Source of the DNA: Pseudomonas yamanorum
Lineage (GTDB): Bacteria; Pseudomonadota; Gammaproteobacteria; Pseudomonadales; Pseudomonadaceae
Assembly: GCF_013386765.1 (NCBI RefSeq)
Contig: NZ_JACARE010000050.1
Location: 8,413-48,097, forward strand
Direction of reading: 5' to 3'
DNA: 39,685 bases
Shown here: positions 31,625 through 39,490 of the stretch, in pieces
Position numbering within the stretch: the first letter of the stretch is position 1
Layout of the letters: the number at the start of each line of letters is the position of its first letter
The notes under the pieces: model-generated
Seen by the model: the letters and a program-made list of their open reading frames with translations, nothing else
Told to the model about the DNA's origin: nothing
The model's database searches: none
Program-made: the position numbers and the translations under genes

Positions 31625-31651
31625 AAAAACCCGCTGGGGCGGCGGGTTTTT
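31625..31651 (+). terminator. Rho-independent terminator of the beta-propeller gene
   Basis: AAAACCCGC pairs with GCGGGTTTT across a seven-base loop and ends in five T residues, starting nine bases after the stop. The A-tract on the left would let it act on the other strand too, for the convergent hydrolase. Confidence 0.9.
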
Positions 31652-31738
31652 AAGTGCAGCATTTGTAACGGATGAGGCTTCACACTACGGCTGGGGATGT
31701 GAATAAAACGTGAAAAATATGTAAGAAAAAGTGTGAAG

Positions 31739-32584
31739 TTAATCGCTTGTGTGAACGCGGCCAATAAAGTCCAACAGGTACTCGCTCACCCGTCCCGGCG
31801 CGTCCTCCATCAGAAAGTGTCCCGCGTTTTCCAGCACATGCAGGGCAGCCCCCGGAATATCCCTTTGCAGGCGCTGCGCATACACCAGCGGCTGCCACTC
31901 GTCTTCGGCGCCCCACAGAACCTGCACCGGCAAATCCATGCCTGGCAGACGTTCGGCAAAATCGGCGGTGTACCGTGCGTCGTAATGTGCCACCTGATGC
32001 TGGTAGAACGCCGGCTGGCCGACCACACCGCTGATCGGTGCCAGGTACGCCTCCAGCAACTCACCTTGCATCACGCTCTTGTCAAACACGGCCATGGCCA
32101 ATTGCCGGCTCATCAACGCCTGATGTTCGTGCGGCCCCATGCGCCCGTGCTCGGCAAACCGTTGGTGAATCCCGCGCCAGGTGGGTGATGGCCACGAGTC
32201 ATAGCTGGGCGCGTCGGCGATCGTCAATGAGCGCACCCGGTGTGGGTGCTCCAGGGCAAACAGCAGCGCGATGACGCCACCGATGTCGTGCCCCACCAAG
32301 TGCACGTCCTCAAGCCCCCAGTGGTCGAGCAAATTGCCAATCAGCTGGCTTTGCGCCGCCACTGAAGTGTCCGCTTGCACGGGGCGCTCCGAAGCGCCGA
32401 ACCCCAGCAGGTCGAACAGGTGAACCTGCAGGCCGGCGGCGGTCAGATGCGGCACCACATTGCGCCAGATGATGGAGTGGGCGGGCGTGCCGTGCAGCAA
32501 CAGCACCGGCAGCCCGTCACCGTGGCGGCCTGTGGCAATGCGCCAACCGTTGATCAAGGCAACTTCGTTCAGCAGGGCAGTCAT
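31739..32584 (-). CDS. Alpha/beta hydrolase with Asp nucleophile (epoxide hydrolase/dehalogenase-like)
   Basis: 281 residues. The oxyanion-hole motif HGTPA is at 31–35; the nucleophile elbow is VGHDIGG with Asp100, not Ser, placing it in the haloalkane dehalogenase/epoxide hydrolase/fluoroacetate dehalogenase branch. The acid is probably Asp in GAEDEWQP and the base His in ENAGHFLMED. The tryptophan that follows the nucleophile in many haloalkane dehalogenases is replaced by Ile, so a dehalogenase role is uncertain. It is divergent from a LysR regulator that probably controls it. Confidence 0.88.
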   Translation of the reverse strand: MTALLNEVALINGWRIATGRHGDGLPVLLLHGTPAHSIIWRNVVPHLTAAGLQVHLFDLLGFGASERPVQADTSVAAQSQLIGNLLDHWGLEDVHLVGHDIGGVIALLFALEHPHRVRSLTIADAPSYDSWPSPTWRGIHQRFAEHGRMGPHEHQALMSRQLAMAVFDKSVMQGELLEAYLAPISGVVGQPAFYQHQVAHYDARYTADFAERLPGMDLPVQVLWGAEDEWQPLVYAQRLQRDIPGAALHVLENAGHFLMEDAPGRVSEYLLDFIGRVHTSD

Positions 32585-32641
32585 GGCAAATCCTCGCGGT
32601 GATGAAGGCTTTACCCTAAAGCGCCGCTGGCCATGACACCA

Positions 32642-32678
32642 ATGACAACTTACTCTCTGCCAATCCTGTTTTTGTCAT
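32642..32678. promoter_or_regulatory. Candidate LysR-type binding region
   Basis: ATGACAA (32642–32648) and its reverse complement TTGTCAT (32672–32678) are 23 bases apart in the hydrolase–lysR intergenic region, and a further ATGACAC lies just before at 32630–32636. It is a plausible activator site for the divergent pair. Confidence 0.35.
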
Positions 32679-32683
32679 AGGCC

Positions 32684-33553
32684 ATGCTCATGAACCAGCG
32701 ACTGCCCATCGATGTACTGAGGGCCCTGCAAACCGTGGTGGAAACCGGCAGTGTCACCCGGGCGGCTGAGCGGCTGAATCTCAGCCAGTCGGCGGTCAGC
32801 TGGAAGATCAAGCGGCTGGAGAAACAGTTGGAGCGGCCGCTGATCCAGCGCGAAGGCCAGCGCCTGGTGGCCAGCGACGACGGTGCGCAGTTGCTGATCC
32901 ACGCCCGGCGCATCCTTGAAGCCCACGACGCGGCCCTGGCGCACTTCAATCCGGTGCAGCTGCAAGGCACCATCCGCCTGGGCGCCACCGAACAGGTGCC
33001 GATGGCCGAGCTGTCGAACCTGCTGGGCCAGTTTTCCCGGCAGCATCGCCAGCTTGATGTGCGGATTGTGGTGGAACAGAGCCACGTGCTGCGCCAGGCC
33101 CTGGTGGACCGTGAACTGGACCTGGCGCTGCATCAGGATTTCACCCACCGCGTCGAAGCGCGGGACCAGTTGCTGTGGAGCGAACATGTGCACTGGTGCG
33201 CCCAACCCGGTTGGCACCACGCACCGGATGATTGCGTGCGGCTGATCACGTTCGGGCCTGGCTGTTTCTACCGGCAACTGGCCCAGGAACGGCTGAGTGC
33301 CTTGGGCATTCCCTGGCAGGTGGCGGTAGAGTGCGGTTCGGTGGAGGGCGTGATATCGGCCATAGCCGCCGGGTTGGGCGTGGGCCTGCTCAGCAGCGAT
33401 CACCTCGACAAGCGCGTGGCAGTGCACCGACCTTTCGAACAGCAGATGCCGCTGCCCGAAGTGGCCAATGTATTGCGCTTCGCCGAAGACAGCCCCGAGC
33501 CCCGGCTACAGGCGTTCCAGCACCTGTTGGTCCAGGCGCTGCACCGGGATTGA
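32684..33553 (+). CDS. LysR family transcriptional regulator
   Basis: 289 residues from the first ATG; an ATG two codons on (32690) is equally possible and gives the more usual MNQRLPIDVLRAL. The winged helix-turn-helix is in residues about 10–70 (VVETGSVTRAAERLNLSQSA) followed by the linker helix and a two-lobe effector domain to about 285. The divergent position beside the alpha/beta hydrolase makes that gene its likely target. Confidence 0.92.
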   Translation: MLMNQRLPIDVLRALQTVVETGSVTRAAERLNLSQSAVSWKIKRLEKQLERPLIQREGQRLVASDDGAQLLIHARRILEAHDAALAHFNPVQLQGTIRLGATEQVPMAELSNLLGQFSRQHRQLDVRIVVEQSHVLRQALVDRELDLALHQDFTHRVEARDQLLWSEHVHWCAQPGWHHAPDDCVRLITFGPGCFYRQLAQERLSALGIPWQVAVECGSVEGVISAIAAGLGVGLLSSDHLDKRVAVHRPFEQQMPLPEVANVLRFAEDSPEPRLQAFQHLLVQALHRD

Positions 33554-34630
33554 TCAGATTTTCCAGTGGCTGGCGGTCTTGGCCAGGCGCTGGCGCATGT
33601 CATCAACGTTGGCTGCCAGTTGCAGAGTCAATAACCGGTAACCGTCCAGCGGGTTGACCACCGGCACTTCAAAGGTCTGCTCGTGGGGCGTCGTGTTGCT
33701 CGGCCGCTCCAGTCGCTCGGTCACCCCCGACTTCAAGGCCCGTGCCATCCCGATCAACTGCACCCGTATCTGTCGATGCTCGCTCTTCAACGCCATCTGC
33801 ATCCGCGCCAGGGCTTCCTTGTCCCGTGGGTCGGGCCGGGTGTTGCCGAGGATCTCCAGGGTGCTGATGCACATGCGCAGGTGCCGCTGGATGATGTCCA
33901 GTTCGGTCATGGAAATCCGCACTTCCTTGGACACCGACGGCATCAACGAACGCAGTTGCAGCATGGCGGCGTTAAGCCGATTGAGCAGCTTGAGGTGTTC
34001 ATCATCGGTCACCGACTGGCCGCTGATGATCCGGCTGTAGATCGCCGCGCAATCGCGCAAGGCACTGGCCAGGTTGTAGCGCCAGGAATACACCGCGTAC
34101 AGCGGCAGGGCGAAGGAAAACGCCAGCGCCAGGACGATGCCAATCAGGATGTCCACCGTGCGCCACAACCCGTCCGACAGCGGGTTGTCGCCATGGCCGG
34201 CGACGATAAACACGGTGATCGCCGACAGCAGCGCGATGTACCCGCCCTTGCCGATGGCGTGATAGGAAAAGAACCCGCACACCACCGACATCAGCAGGTA
34301 GGTCAACAGCGGCTGGCCCAGGTAGGTCTCTTGCACCACCAACAGCAACCCGACGCTGGCCCCGATCAACGTACCGTAGGCACGCTCGACGGCTTTCTTG
34401 CCGATATTGCCGTGGTGCTGCAAGCCGCCGATCACGATCAGCATCGTCACCGAGGCCCACTCACCGTGGGGCAGGTTGATGCCGGTGGTGAGCAGGATCG
34501 TGGCGAGCAAGCCGATGGAAACGCGTACCGCGTGGATCAGTTTGGCATGACGGTAGCGCCGGTACGGGTCCAGCAGCGGGCGCAGCAAGCGGCGGGCGAA
34601 GAGGGGTAAGTGCAATGAAAACGGTCTCAA
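33554..34630 (-). CDS. FUSC-family (aromatic acid exporter/YccS-like) membrane protein, half-size
   Basis: 358 residues. The start is TTG with GAGG five bases before it; no ATG fits. About six membrane helices fill residues 35–190, with the FUSC signature NIGKKAVERAYGTLIGASVG near 114–133, and a soluble helical region follows to the end. Full FUSC/YccS proteins have two such halves (about 650–700 residues); this one has only one, so it may act as a homo-oligomer. Its substrate is unknown. Its stop is one base from the convergent lysR stop. Confidence 0.85.
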   Translation of the reverse strand: MRPFSLHLPLFARRLLRPLLDPYRRYRHAKLIHAVRVSIGLLATILLTTGINLPHGEWASVTMLIVIGGLQHHGNIGKKAVERAYGTLIGASVGLLLVVQETYLGQPLLTYLLMSVVCGFFSYHAIGKGGYIALLSAITVFIVAGHGDNPLSDGLWRTVDILIGIVLALAFSFALPLYAVYSWRYNLASALRDCAAIYSRIISGQSVTDDEHLKLLNRLNAAMLQLRSLMPSVSKEVRISMTELDIIQRHLRMCISTLEILGNTRPDPRDKEALARMQMALKSEHRQIRVQLIGMARALKSGVTERLERPSNTTPHEQTFEVPVVNPLDGYRLLTLQLAANVDDMRQRLAKTASHWKI

Positions 34631-34665
34631 GGTGGCCTCGGTCGAACAGGCGCCGTCGACTCAGG

Positions 34666-34753
34666 GTGGGAGCTGGCTTGCCTGCGATAGCGGTGTCATA
34701 GCCAACATCACTGTTGGAGGTGAGTCCGTCATCGCAGGCAAGCCAGCTCCCAC
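34666..34753. repeat. REPIN 3
   Basis: Third doublet, with arms starting GTGGGAGCTGGCTTGCCTGC and ending with the inverse. The left arm retains GATAGCGG, while the right arm has GATGACGG. It sits between the FUSC and gapN-like genes. Confidence 0.93.
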
Positions 34754-34779
34754 AGGAGTCCGGCGACCTATTTCAGGGT

Positions 34780-36405
34780 TCAGAAAATATAGTCAGTGGT
34801 CAGGAAGCTCGACGTGCGCTCCTGCAAAATGTCGCTCACCAGTTCCTTGTTGCTCGCCTGGAACTTGGTCGCCACCAGGGTACGGATCGAAAACACCCGC
34901 AACGCATCATGTACCGACAGCGTGCCCTCGGCCGAGTTCTTGCGCCCGTTGAACGGGAAGCTGTCGGGCCCGCGCTGGCACTGGGCGTTGATATTGATCC
35001 GGCCCACCTGATTGGCGAACGCATCCACCAGCCGCCCGACTTCACCCGGGCTGGTGCCGAAGATACTCAGTTGCTGGCCGAAATCCGATTCCAGCACGTA
35101 GTCGATCACCGTCTCCAAATCGCGGTACGGCACGATCGGCACCACCGGGCCGAACTGTTCCTCGTGGTACACGCGCATCTGCGGGTTCGCCGGGTACAGC
35201 ACCGCCGGGTAGAAAAACGAGCCACGGCTGGCGCCGCCATTTTCATTCACCACCTTGGCGCCGTGGGCCAGTGCATCGGTGACCAGGCCTCCGAGGTAAT
35301 CAACCTTGCCCTGCTCGGGCAGCGGCGTCAGCGATACACCGTCTTCCCACGGCATGCCCGGCTTGAGGGTGGCCAGCTTGCGGTTGAATTTCTCGATAAA
35401 ACTGTCGACCACATCCTCGTGTACAAACAGGATCTTCAACGCGGTGCAACGCTGGCCGTTGAACGACAGGGAACCGGTGACGGCTTCGTTGACCGCATTG
35501 TCCAGGTCGACCTGCGGCAGCACGATCCCGGGGTTCTTCGCGTCCAGGCCCAGTGCCGCACGTAGACGGTGAGGCTTTGGGTGCAGCTTCTTCAAATCGC
35601 TGGCGGCCTTGTTGGTGCCGATAAACGCAAAGATATCGATCTTGCCGCTGGCCATCAGCGCGCTGACGGTCTCGCGGCCGCTGCCATAGATCACGTTGAT
35701 CACGCCGGCGGGGAAGCTGTCGCGAAACGCTTCCAGCAACGGGCGAATCAGCAGCACGCCGAGCTTGGCCGGCTTGAACACCACGGTGTTGCCCATGATC
35801 AGCGCCGGGATCAGCGTGGTGAAGGTCTCGTTCAGCGGGTAGTTGTAAGGGCCCATGCACAGCGCCACGCCCAGCGGCACTCGACGGATTTGCCCGAGGG
35901 TGTCCTGTTCCAGCTCGAAGCGGCTGGAGCGGCGGTCGAGTTCCTTGAGGGCGTTGATGGTGTCGGTAATGTAGTCGCAGGTGCGGTCGAATTCTTTCTG
36001 CGAGTCCTTGAGGTTCTTGCCGATCTCCCACATCAACAGCTTCACCACCGCGTCGCGTTGTTCACGCATGCGCCGCAAAAACGCTTCGACGTGCTGGATG
36101 CGATCCACCACGCGCATCGTCGGCCAGGCGCCCTGGCCACGGTCGTAGGCGGCCACGGCGGCGTCGAGGGCGGTCAGGGCGGTGTCGGCGTCCAGCAGCG
36201 GGGTGCTGCCGATGATCACCGGTGTGTCACCGTCGGTACCGCGCAATTGCACCGGGCTGCGTACTTCGGCCAAGGGGCCGTGCCACACATGCAACTGGCC
36301 GCCGACCAGGTAATCACGTTGTTCAATGGGCGCCGCGAGCCGGAATTGCTCGGGAATCTCGGCGGCAGTGGGAAACAGCTGGGCGAGCAGGTTGTCGGTG
36401 GTCAT
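34780..36405 (-). CDS. gapN: NADP-dependent glyceraldehyde-3-phosphate dehydrogenase-like aldehyde dehydrogenase
   Basis: 541 residues from the ATG at 36405, which has AAGGGG at ten bases; the frame runs on to 36471 without support. An aldehyde dehydrogenase with GPYNYPLNE (186–194) with its oxyanion Asn, KPAK (211–214) and the catalytic Cys320 in FNGQRCTALK. The usual base-Glu motif (ELGGK-NP) is replaced by ALGLDAKNP (284–292), so the Glu position is Ala. Family members in Pseudomonas are annotated as non-phosphorylating, NADPH-forming GAPDH; I recall the same ALGLDAKNP form there, but cannot check it. It stands alone. Confidence 0.8.
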   Translation of the reverse strand: MTTDNLLAQLFPTAAEIPEQFRLAAPIEQRDYLVGGQLHVWHGPLAEVRSPVQLRGTDGDTPVIIGSTPLLDADTALTALDAAVAAYDRGQGAWPTMRVVDRIQHVEAFLRRMREQRDAVVKLLMWEIGKNLKDSQKEFDRTCDYITDTINALKELDRRSSRFELEQDTLGQIRRVPLGVALCMGPYNYPLNETFTTLIPALIMGNTVVFKPAKLGVLLIRPLLEAFRDSFPAGVINVIYGSGRETVSALMASGKIDIFAFIGTNKAASDLKKLHPKPHRLRAALGLDAKNPGIVLPQVDLDNAVNEAVTGSLSFNGQRCTALKILFVHEDVVDSFIEKFNRKLATLKPGMPWEDGVSLTPLPEQGKVDYLGGLVTDALAHGAKVVNENGGASRGSFFYPAVLYPANPQMRVYHEEQFGPVVPIVPYRDLETVIDYVLESDFGQQLSIFGTSPGEVGRLVDAFANQVGRININAQCQRGPDSFPFNGRKNSAEGTLSVHDALRVFSIRTLVATKFQASNKELVSDILQERTSSFLTTDYIF

Positions 36406-36483
36406 GTCGCTACCCCTTAAGTGGTTGCAAAACGTGACTAGAGATTCACCCATCAACGCCCCGTGTGGCAAGGGCTAGACGCA

Positions 36484-37746
36484 TTACGCCCGGATGTGGC
36501 CCGCCAACAAGCCACCGAACAGCGCCACCCCGAGCGCCGCGCCCACCTGTCGGGCGGCGTTGAGGGTGCCGGCGGCGATACCGGCGCGGTGCTTGTCCAC
36601 AGTGCCCATCAAGGCGCTGGTGGCAGCGGGGGTGATCAACCCGGCGGCCAGGCCGATCACCGGCATCGGCAGGGCGATCCACAGGTAGGACGTGGTGGGG
36701 CCATAGAGCAACAGCGGGCCGAAACCCGCCAGGTATAAAAGCAGCGCCACACCAATCAACCGTTCGCTGCCCCAGGCCTTGACCAGTCGGCCGGCGACCA
36801 GGCTGCCGAGGCTCACCAGTGCGGTCAGCGGCAGGAACGCCAGGCCCGTCCATAACGGTGAGTAACCCAGCACCCGCTGGAAATACAGGCTCAGCAGAAA
36901 TACCAGGCCGTAGAGCATCAACGCCGAGATCAGCGACACCGCCACACAGGCGCTGAACACCGGATTGGCGAACAGCTTGAGCGGCAGCATCGGCTGGGCG
37001 TGGCGAATTTCAATCCGGATGAAGGTGCCCCAGGCCGCCACGCTCAGCAGGCCGGCCAACAGAATCGGCGTGGAGGACCAGCCGCGAACCGGGCCTTCGA
37101 TCAGCACGCCAATCAAGGTCGCCAGCGCCAGGATCGCACTCAATTGCCCGCGCACATCCAGCGCCCTTGGCGAGCGCTCGCTGGCGTTGAGCCTGGCGCT
37201 CAAGCCAATCGCAATCAGCCCCAGCGGCAGGTTGGCGAGGAAAATACTGCGCCAGCCAAACAGCTCGATCAGCACGCCGCCCACCAACGGGCCGGCTGCC
37301 ATGGCGATACCGCCGCAACTCGCCCATACGCCGATGGCCGTCGCACGTCCGGCCGGATCGTTGGCAAAGGCCTGGTTGATCAGCGTCAGTGAGCCGGGCA
37401 CCAACAGCGCTGCGCCAACCCCTTGCAGTACCCGCGCCGCCACCAGCGTCATCCAGTCGCCGGACACGCCGCACAGCAACGAGGCCAGGGTAAACACCAC
37501 CAGGCCCACCAGATAAAGCCGGCGGGCACCAAAGCGATCCCCCAATGCGCCGCCACTGAGCAGCAGGCTGGCAAAACTCAGGGTGTAGGCGCTGACCACC
37601 CATTGCAGCCCGCTGATGCCGGTGTGCAGCGTGGCGGCGATGCGCTCCAGGGCGACATTGACGATGGAGGTGTCGAGAATCACCAGCACATAACTGAGGC
37701 TGGTGGCGGCCAGTACCCGGCGTTGTGCAAGAAGAGGAGAGGGCAT
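36484..37746 (-). CDS. MFS transporter, DHA2 (EmrB/QacA-like) family
   Basis: 420 residues from the ATG at 37746, with AAGGA eight bases before it. It has about 13–14 membrane helices; the motif VILDTSIVNVALERI (motif D1, near 22–36), GALGDRFGARRLYLVG (motif A) and GPLVGGVLIELFGWRSIF (motif C, antiporter) are present. It probably exports a drug or a toxic metabolite in exchange for protons. It is divergent from an ArsR-like regulator gene with a perfect palindrome between them. Confidence 0.9.
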   Translation of the reverse strand: MPSPLLAQRRVLAATSLSYVLVILDTSIVNVALERIAATLHTGISGLQWVVSAYTLSFASLLLSGGALGDRFGARRLYLVGLVVFTLASLLCGVSGDWMTLVAARVLQGVGAALLVPGSLTLINQAFANDPAGRATAIGVWASCGGIAMAAGPLVGGVLIELFGWRSIFLANLPLGLIAIGLSARLNASERSPRALDVRGQLSAILALATLIGVLIEGPVRGWSSTPILLAGLLSVAAWGTFIRIEIRHAQPMLPLKLFANPVFSACVAVSLISALMLYGLVFLLSLYFQRVLGYSPLWTGLAFLPLTALVSLGSLVAGRLVKAWGSERLIGVALLLYLAGFGPLLLYGPTTSYLWIALPMPVIGLAAGLITPAATSALMGTVDKHRAGIAAGTLNAARQVGAALGVALFGGLLAGHIRA

Positions 37747-37799
37747 TGCGATCATCCTTGAAGAACCAGGCGGCGAATCTAGCGCGGGCGCCGGTGCCG

Positions 37800-37823
37800 A
37801 TGCTTCGACGGTGATCGAAGCAT
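37800..37823. promoter_or_regulatory. Perfect 9-6-9 palindrome, candidate ArsR operator
   Basis: ATGCTTCGA (37800–37808), CGGTGA, then the exact reverse complement TCGAAGCAT (37815–37823), in the 126-base gap between MFS and ArsR-like genes. A -10 hexamer TATACT for the ArsR gene lies at 37842–37847, so the palindrome would cover its -35 region. Confidence 0.7.
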
Positions 37824-37872
37824 GGCGTCGTTCGCTGCGCCTATACTGGCGCGGTCCTGCTGGAGACCTGCC

Positions 37873-38595
37873 ATGCCCCTTGCTGCCAACTTTTCCGATG
37901 TCGCCGCGCTGATCGCCGAGCCGGCCCGCGCTGCGATCCTGCTCGCACTGTTCGATGGCCGCGCGCTCCCAGCCGGCGAACTGGCCCATGCTGCCGCCGT
38001 CACGCCGCAGACCGCCAGCACCCACTTGGCCAAACTGTTGGCCGGTGGCTTGCTGACCTGCGAAACCCAGGGCCGTCACCGTTATTACCGTCTGGCCGGC
38101 GCCCATGTGGCGCGGGCCATCGAGTACCTCTGCGTGATCACCCCGGTGCCGGCCAAACCCCTGGCACGCCAGGCCCAGGGACTGCGGTTTGCGCGCTGCT
38201 GCTACAACCACCTGGCCGGGCAAATGGGCGTCGCCATCACCCAGGCCCTGGAACACTGCGGGTACCTCCTGGCCGTGGAGGACAAACGCTACGAACTGCT
38301 GCCGGCAGGGGCGCAGTGGTTTGCCGCGCTGGGCATCGACCTGGCGGCGCTCAAACCCTCGCGCCAGGGCCTGGCGCAGCAGTGCCTGGACTGGACCGAG
38401 CGCACCCATCACCTGGCCGGCCCCCTGGGGGTACAACTGCTCAACGCGCTGTGCGAGGCCGACTGGCTGCGCCGCTCGAAAAACTCCCGGGCGGTGCTGG
38501 TCACGCCCAAAGGCTGGGCGCAACTCAAGGCACAGTTGAAGCTCGACCCGCGAAGCCTGGAAAACCTTGAGCACAACCCGGCACTGGCCGGGTAA
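37873..38595 (+). CDS. ArsR-family winged-helix regulator with C-terminal extension
   Basis: 240 residues from the ATG at 37873, with GGAG eight bases before it. The winged helix-turn-helix occupies about residues 8–80 (PARAAILLALFDG, then HAAAVTPQTASTHLAKLLAGG and RHRYYRLAG). The extra 150 residues hold two Cys in RFARCCYNHLAGQMG (about 114–128), a pattern seen in long ArsR proteins beside efflux genes, possibly sensing thiols, oxidants or metals. It is 29 bases before the Dyp peroxidase and probably in its operon. Confidence 0.88.
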   Translation: MPLAANFSDVAALIAEPARAAILLALFDGRALPAGELAHAAAVTPQTASTHLAKLLAGGLLTCETQGRHRYYRLAGAHVARAIEYLCVITPVPAKPLARQAQGLRFARCCYNHLAGQMGVAITQALEHCGYLLAVEDKRYELLPAGAQWFAALGIDLAALKPSRQGLAQQCLDWTERTHHLAGPLGVQLLNALCEADWLRRSKNSRAVLVTPKGWAQLKAQLKLDPRSLENLEHNPALAG

Positions 38596-38623
38596 ACTGC
38601 GCGGCTTTCTTGAAGGAGTTCAC

Positions 38624-39490
38624 ATGAGTCAGTACCAGCCGGGCATTCTTGCCGCACCGGTGCCGTTGCAGGCACGCCATCTGTTTTTTGCCATTGAGTC
38701 CGTGGACGCTGTGCCTGCTGCACTGGATGCGCTGGTGCACTTGGTTGACGCGAATGCAGTGGTCGGTTTCGGTGAGCCGCTGGTCAACGCCTTGGGTGCC
38801 CGGATTGAAGGGTTGCGGGCGTTCCCTCATGTGAGCGGGCCGGGGGCGGAGAATCCGTCGACCCAGCAGGCGCTGTGGGTCTGGTTGCATGGTGTGGATC
38901 GCGGTGAGTTGCTGTTGCGCAGCCGGGCGTTTGAGAAGGCTCTGGCGCCGGGGTTTGGTCTGGTGCAGATGACCGAGGGTTTTCGCTACAAGACCGGGTT
39001 TGACCTGACTGACTATGAGGATGGCACCGAGAATCCGCATGATGATGCGGCGGTGGATGCGGCGGTGGCGCCGGGTGGGGCGAGCTTTGCGGCGATCCAG
39101 CAGTGGCAGCATGACCTGGATGGGTTTGCTGCTTTGCCGGCGGTGGAGCGGGATCACATTATTGGTCGGCGTCATGGTGATAACGAGGAGCTGGAGGATG
39201 CGCCGGAGTCGGCGCACACCAAGCGTACGGCTCAGGAGAGTTTTAGCCCGGAGGCGTTTGTGGTGCGTCGGTCGATGCCTTGGGCCGAGAATGGGCAGGC
39301 GGGGTTGATGTTCCTGGCGTTTGGGCATTCGTTTGATGCGTTTGAAGCGCAGTTGCGGCGGATGAGTGGGCTTGAGGATGGGATTGTTGATGGGTTGTAT
39401 CGCATCAGCAAGCCGTTGACTGGGGGGTATTATTGGTGCCCGCCTGTGCGCGATGGGCGGGTAGATTTGGGTTTGGTTTTTTTGGGTTGA
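38624..39490 (+). CDS. Dyp-type heme peroxidase
   Basis: 288 residues from the ATG at 38624, which has the near-ideal GAAGGAG at five bases; the frame extends upstream to 38567 only within the ArsR gene. Seen: the distal EDGTENP motif at 132–138 (catalytic Asp133), proximal heme His198 in SAHTKRT and the distal Arg215 in VVRRSMPW. The enzyme uses hydrogen peroxide to oxidise dyes and phenolics. No signal peptide is visible, so it is cytoplasmic or encapsulated. It follows the ArsR-like gene closely; no encapsulin gene is near. Confidence 0.93.
   Translation: MSQYQPGILAAPVPLQARHLFFAIESVDAVPAALDALVHLVDANAVVGFGEPLVNALGARIEGLRAFPHVSGPGAENPSTQQALWVWLHGVDRGELLLRSRAFEKALAPGFGLVQMTEGFRYKTGFDLTDYEDGTENPHDDAAVDAAVAPGGASFAAIQQWQHDLDGFAALPAVERDHIIGRRHGDNEELEDAPESAHTKRTAQESFSPEAFVVRRSMPWAENGQAGLMFLAFGHSFDAFEAQLRRMSGLEDGIVDGLYRISKPLTGGYYWCPPVRDGRVDLGLVFLG

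Noticed and set aside
31678..31738. CTTCACAC and GTGTGAAG, 45 bases apart, beside the hydrolase stop
   Set aside because: The spacing is too long for a terminator and there is no gene start near it; likely chance.
36484..38574. MFS gene read as a 696-residue fusion with an N-terminal extension
   Set aside because: The extension is antisense to the arsR-like gene and has no domain; the ATG at 37746 has a good ribosome binding site and gives a standard MFS N terminus.
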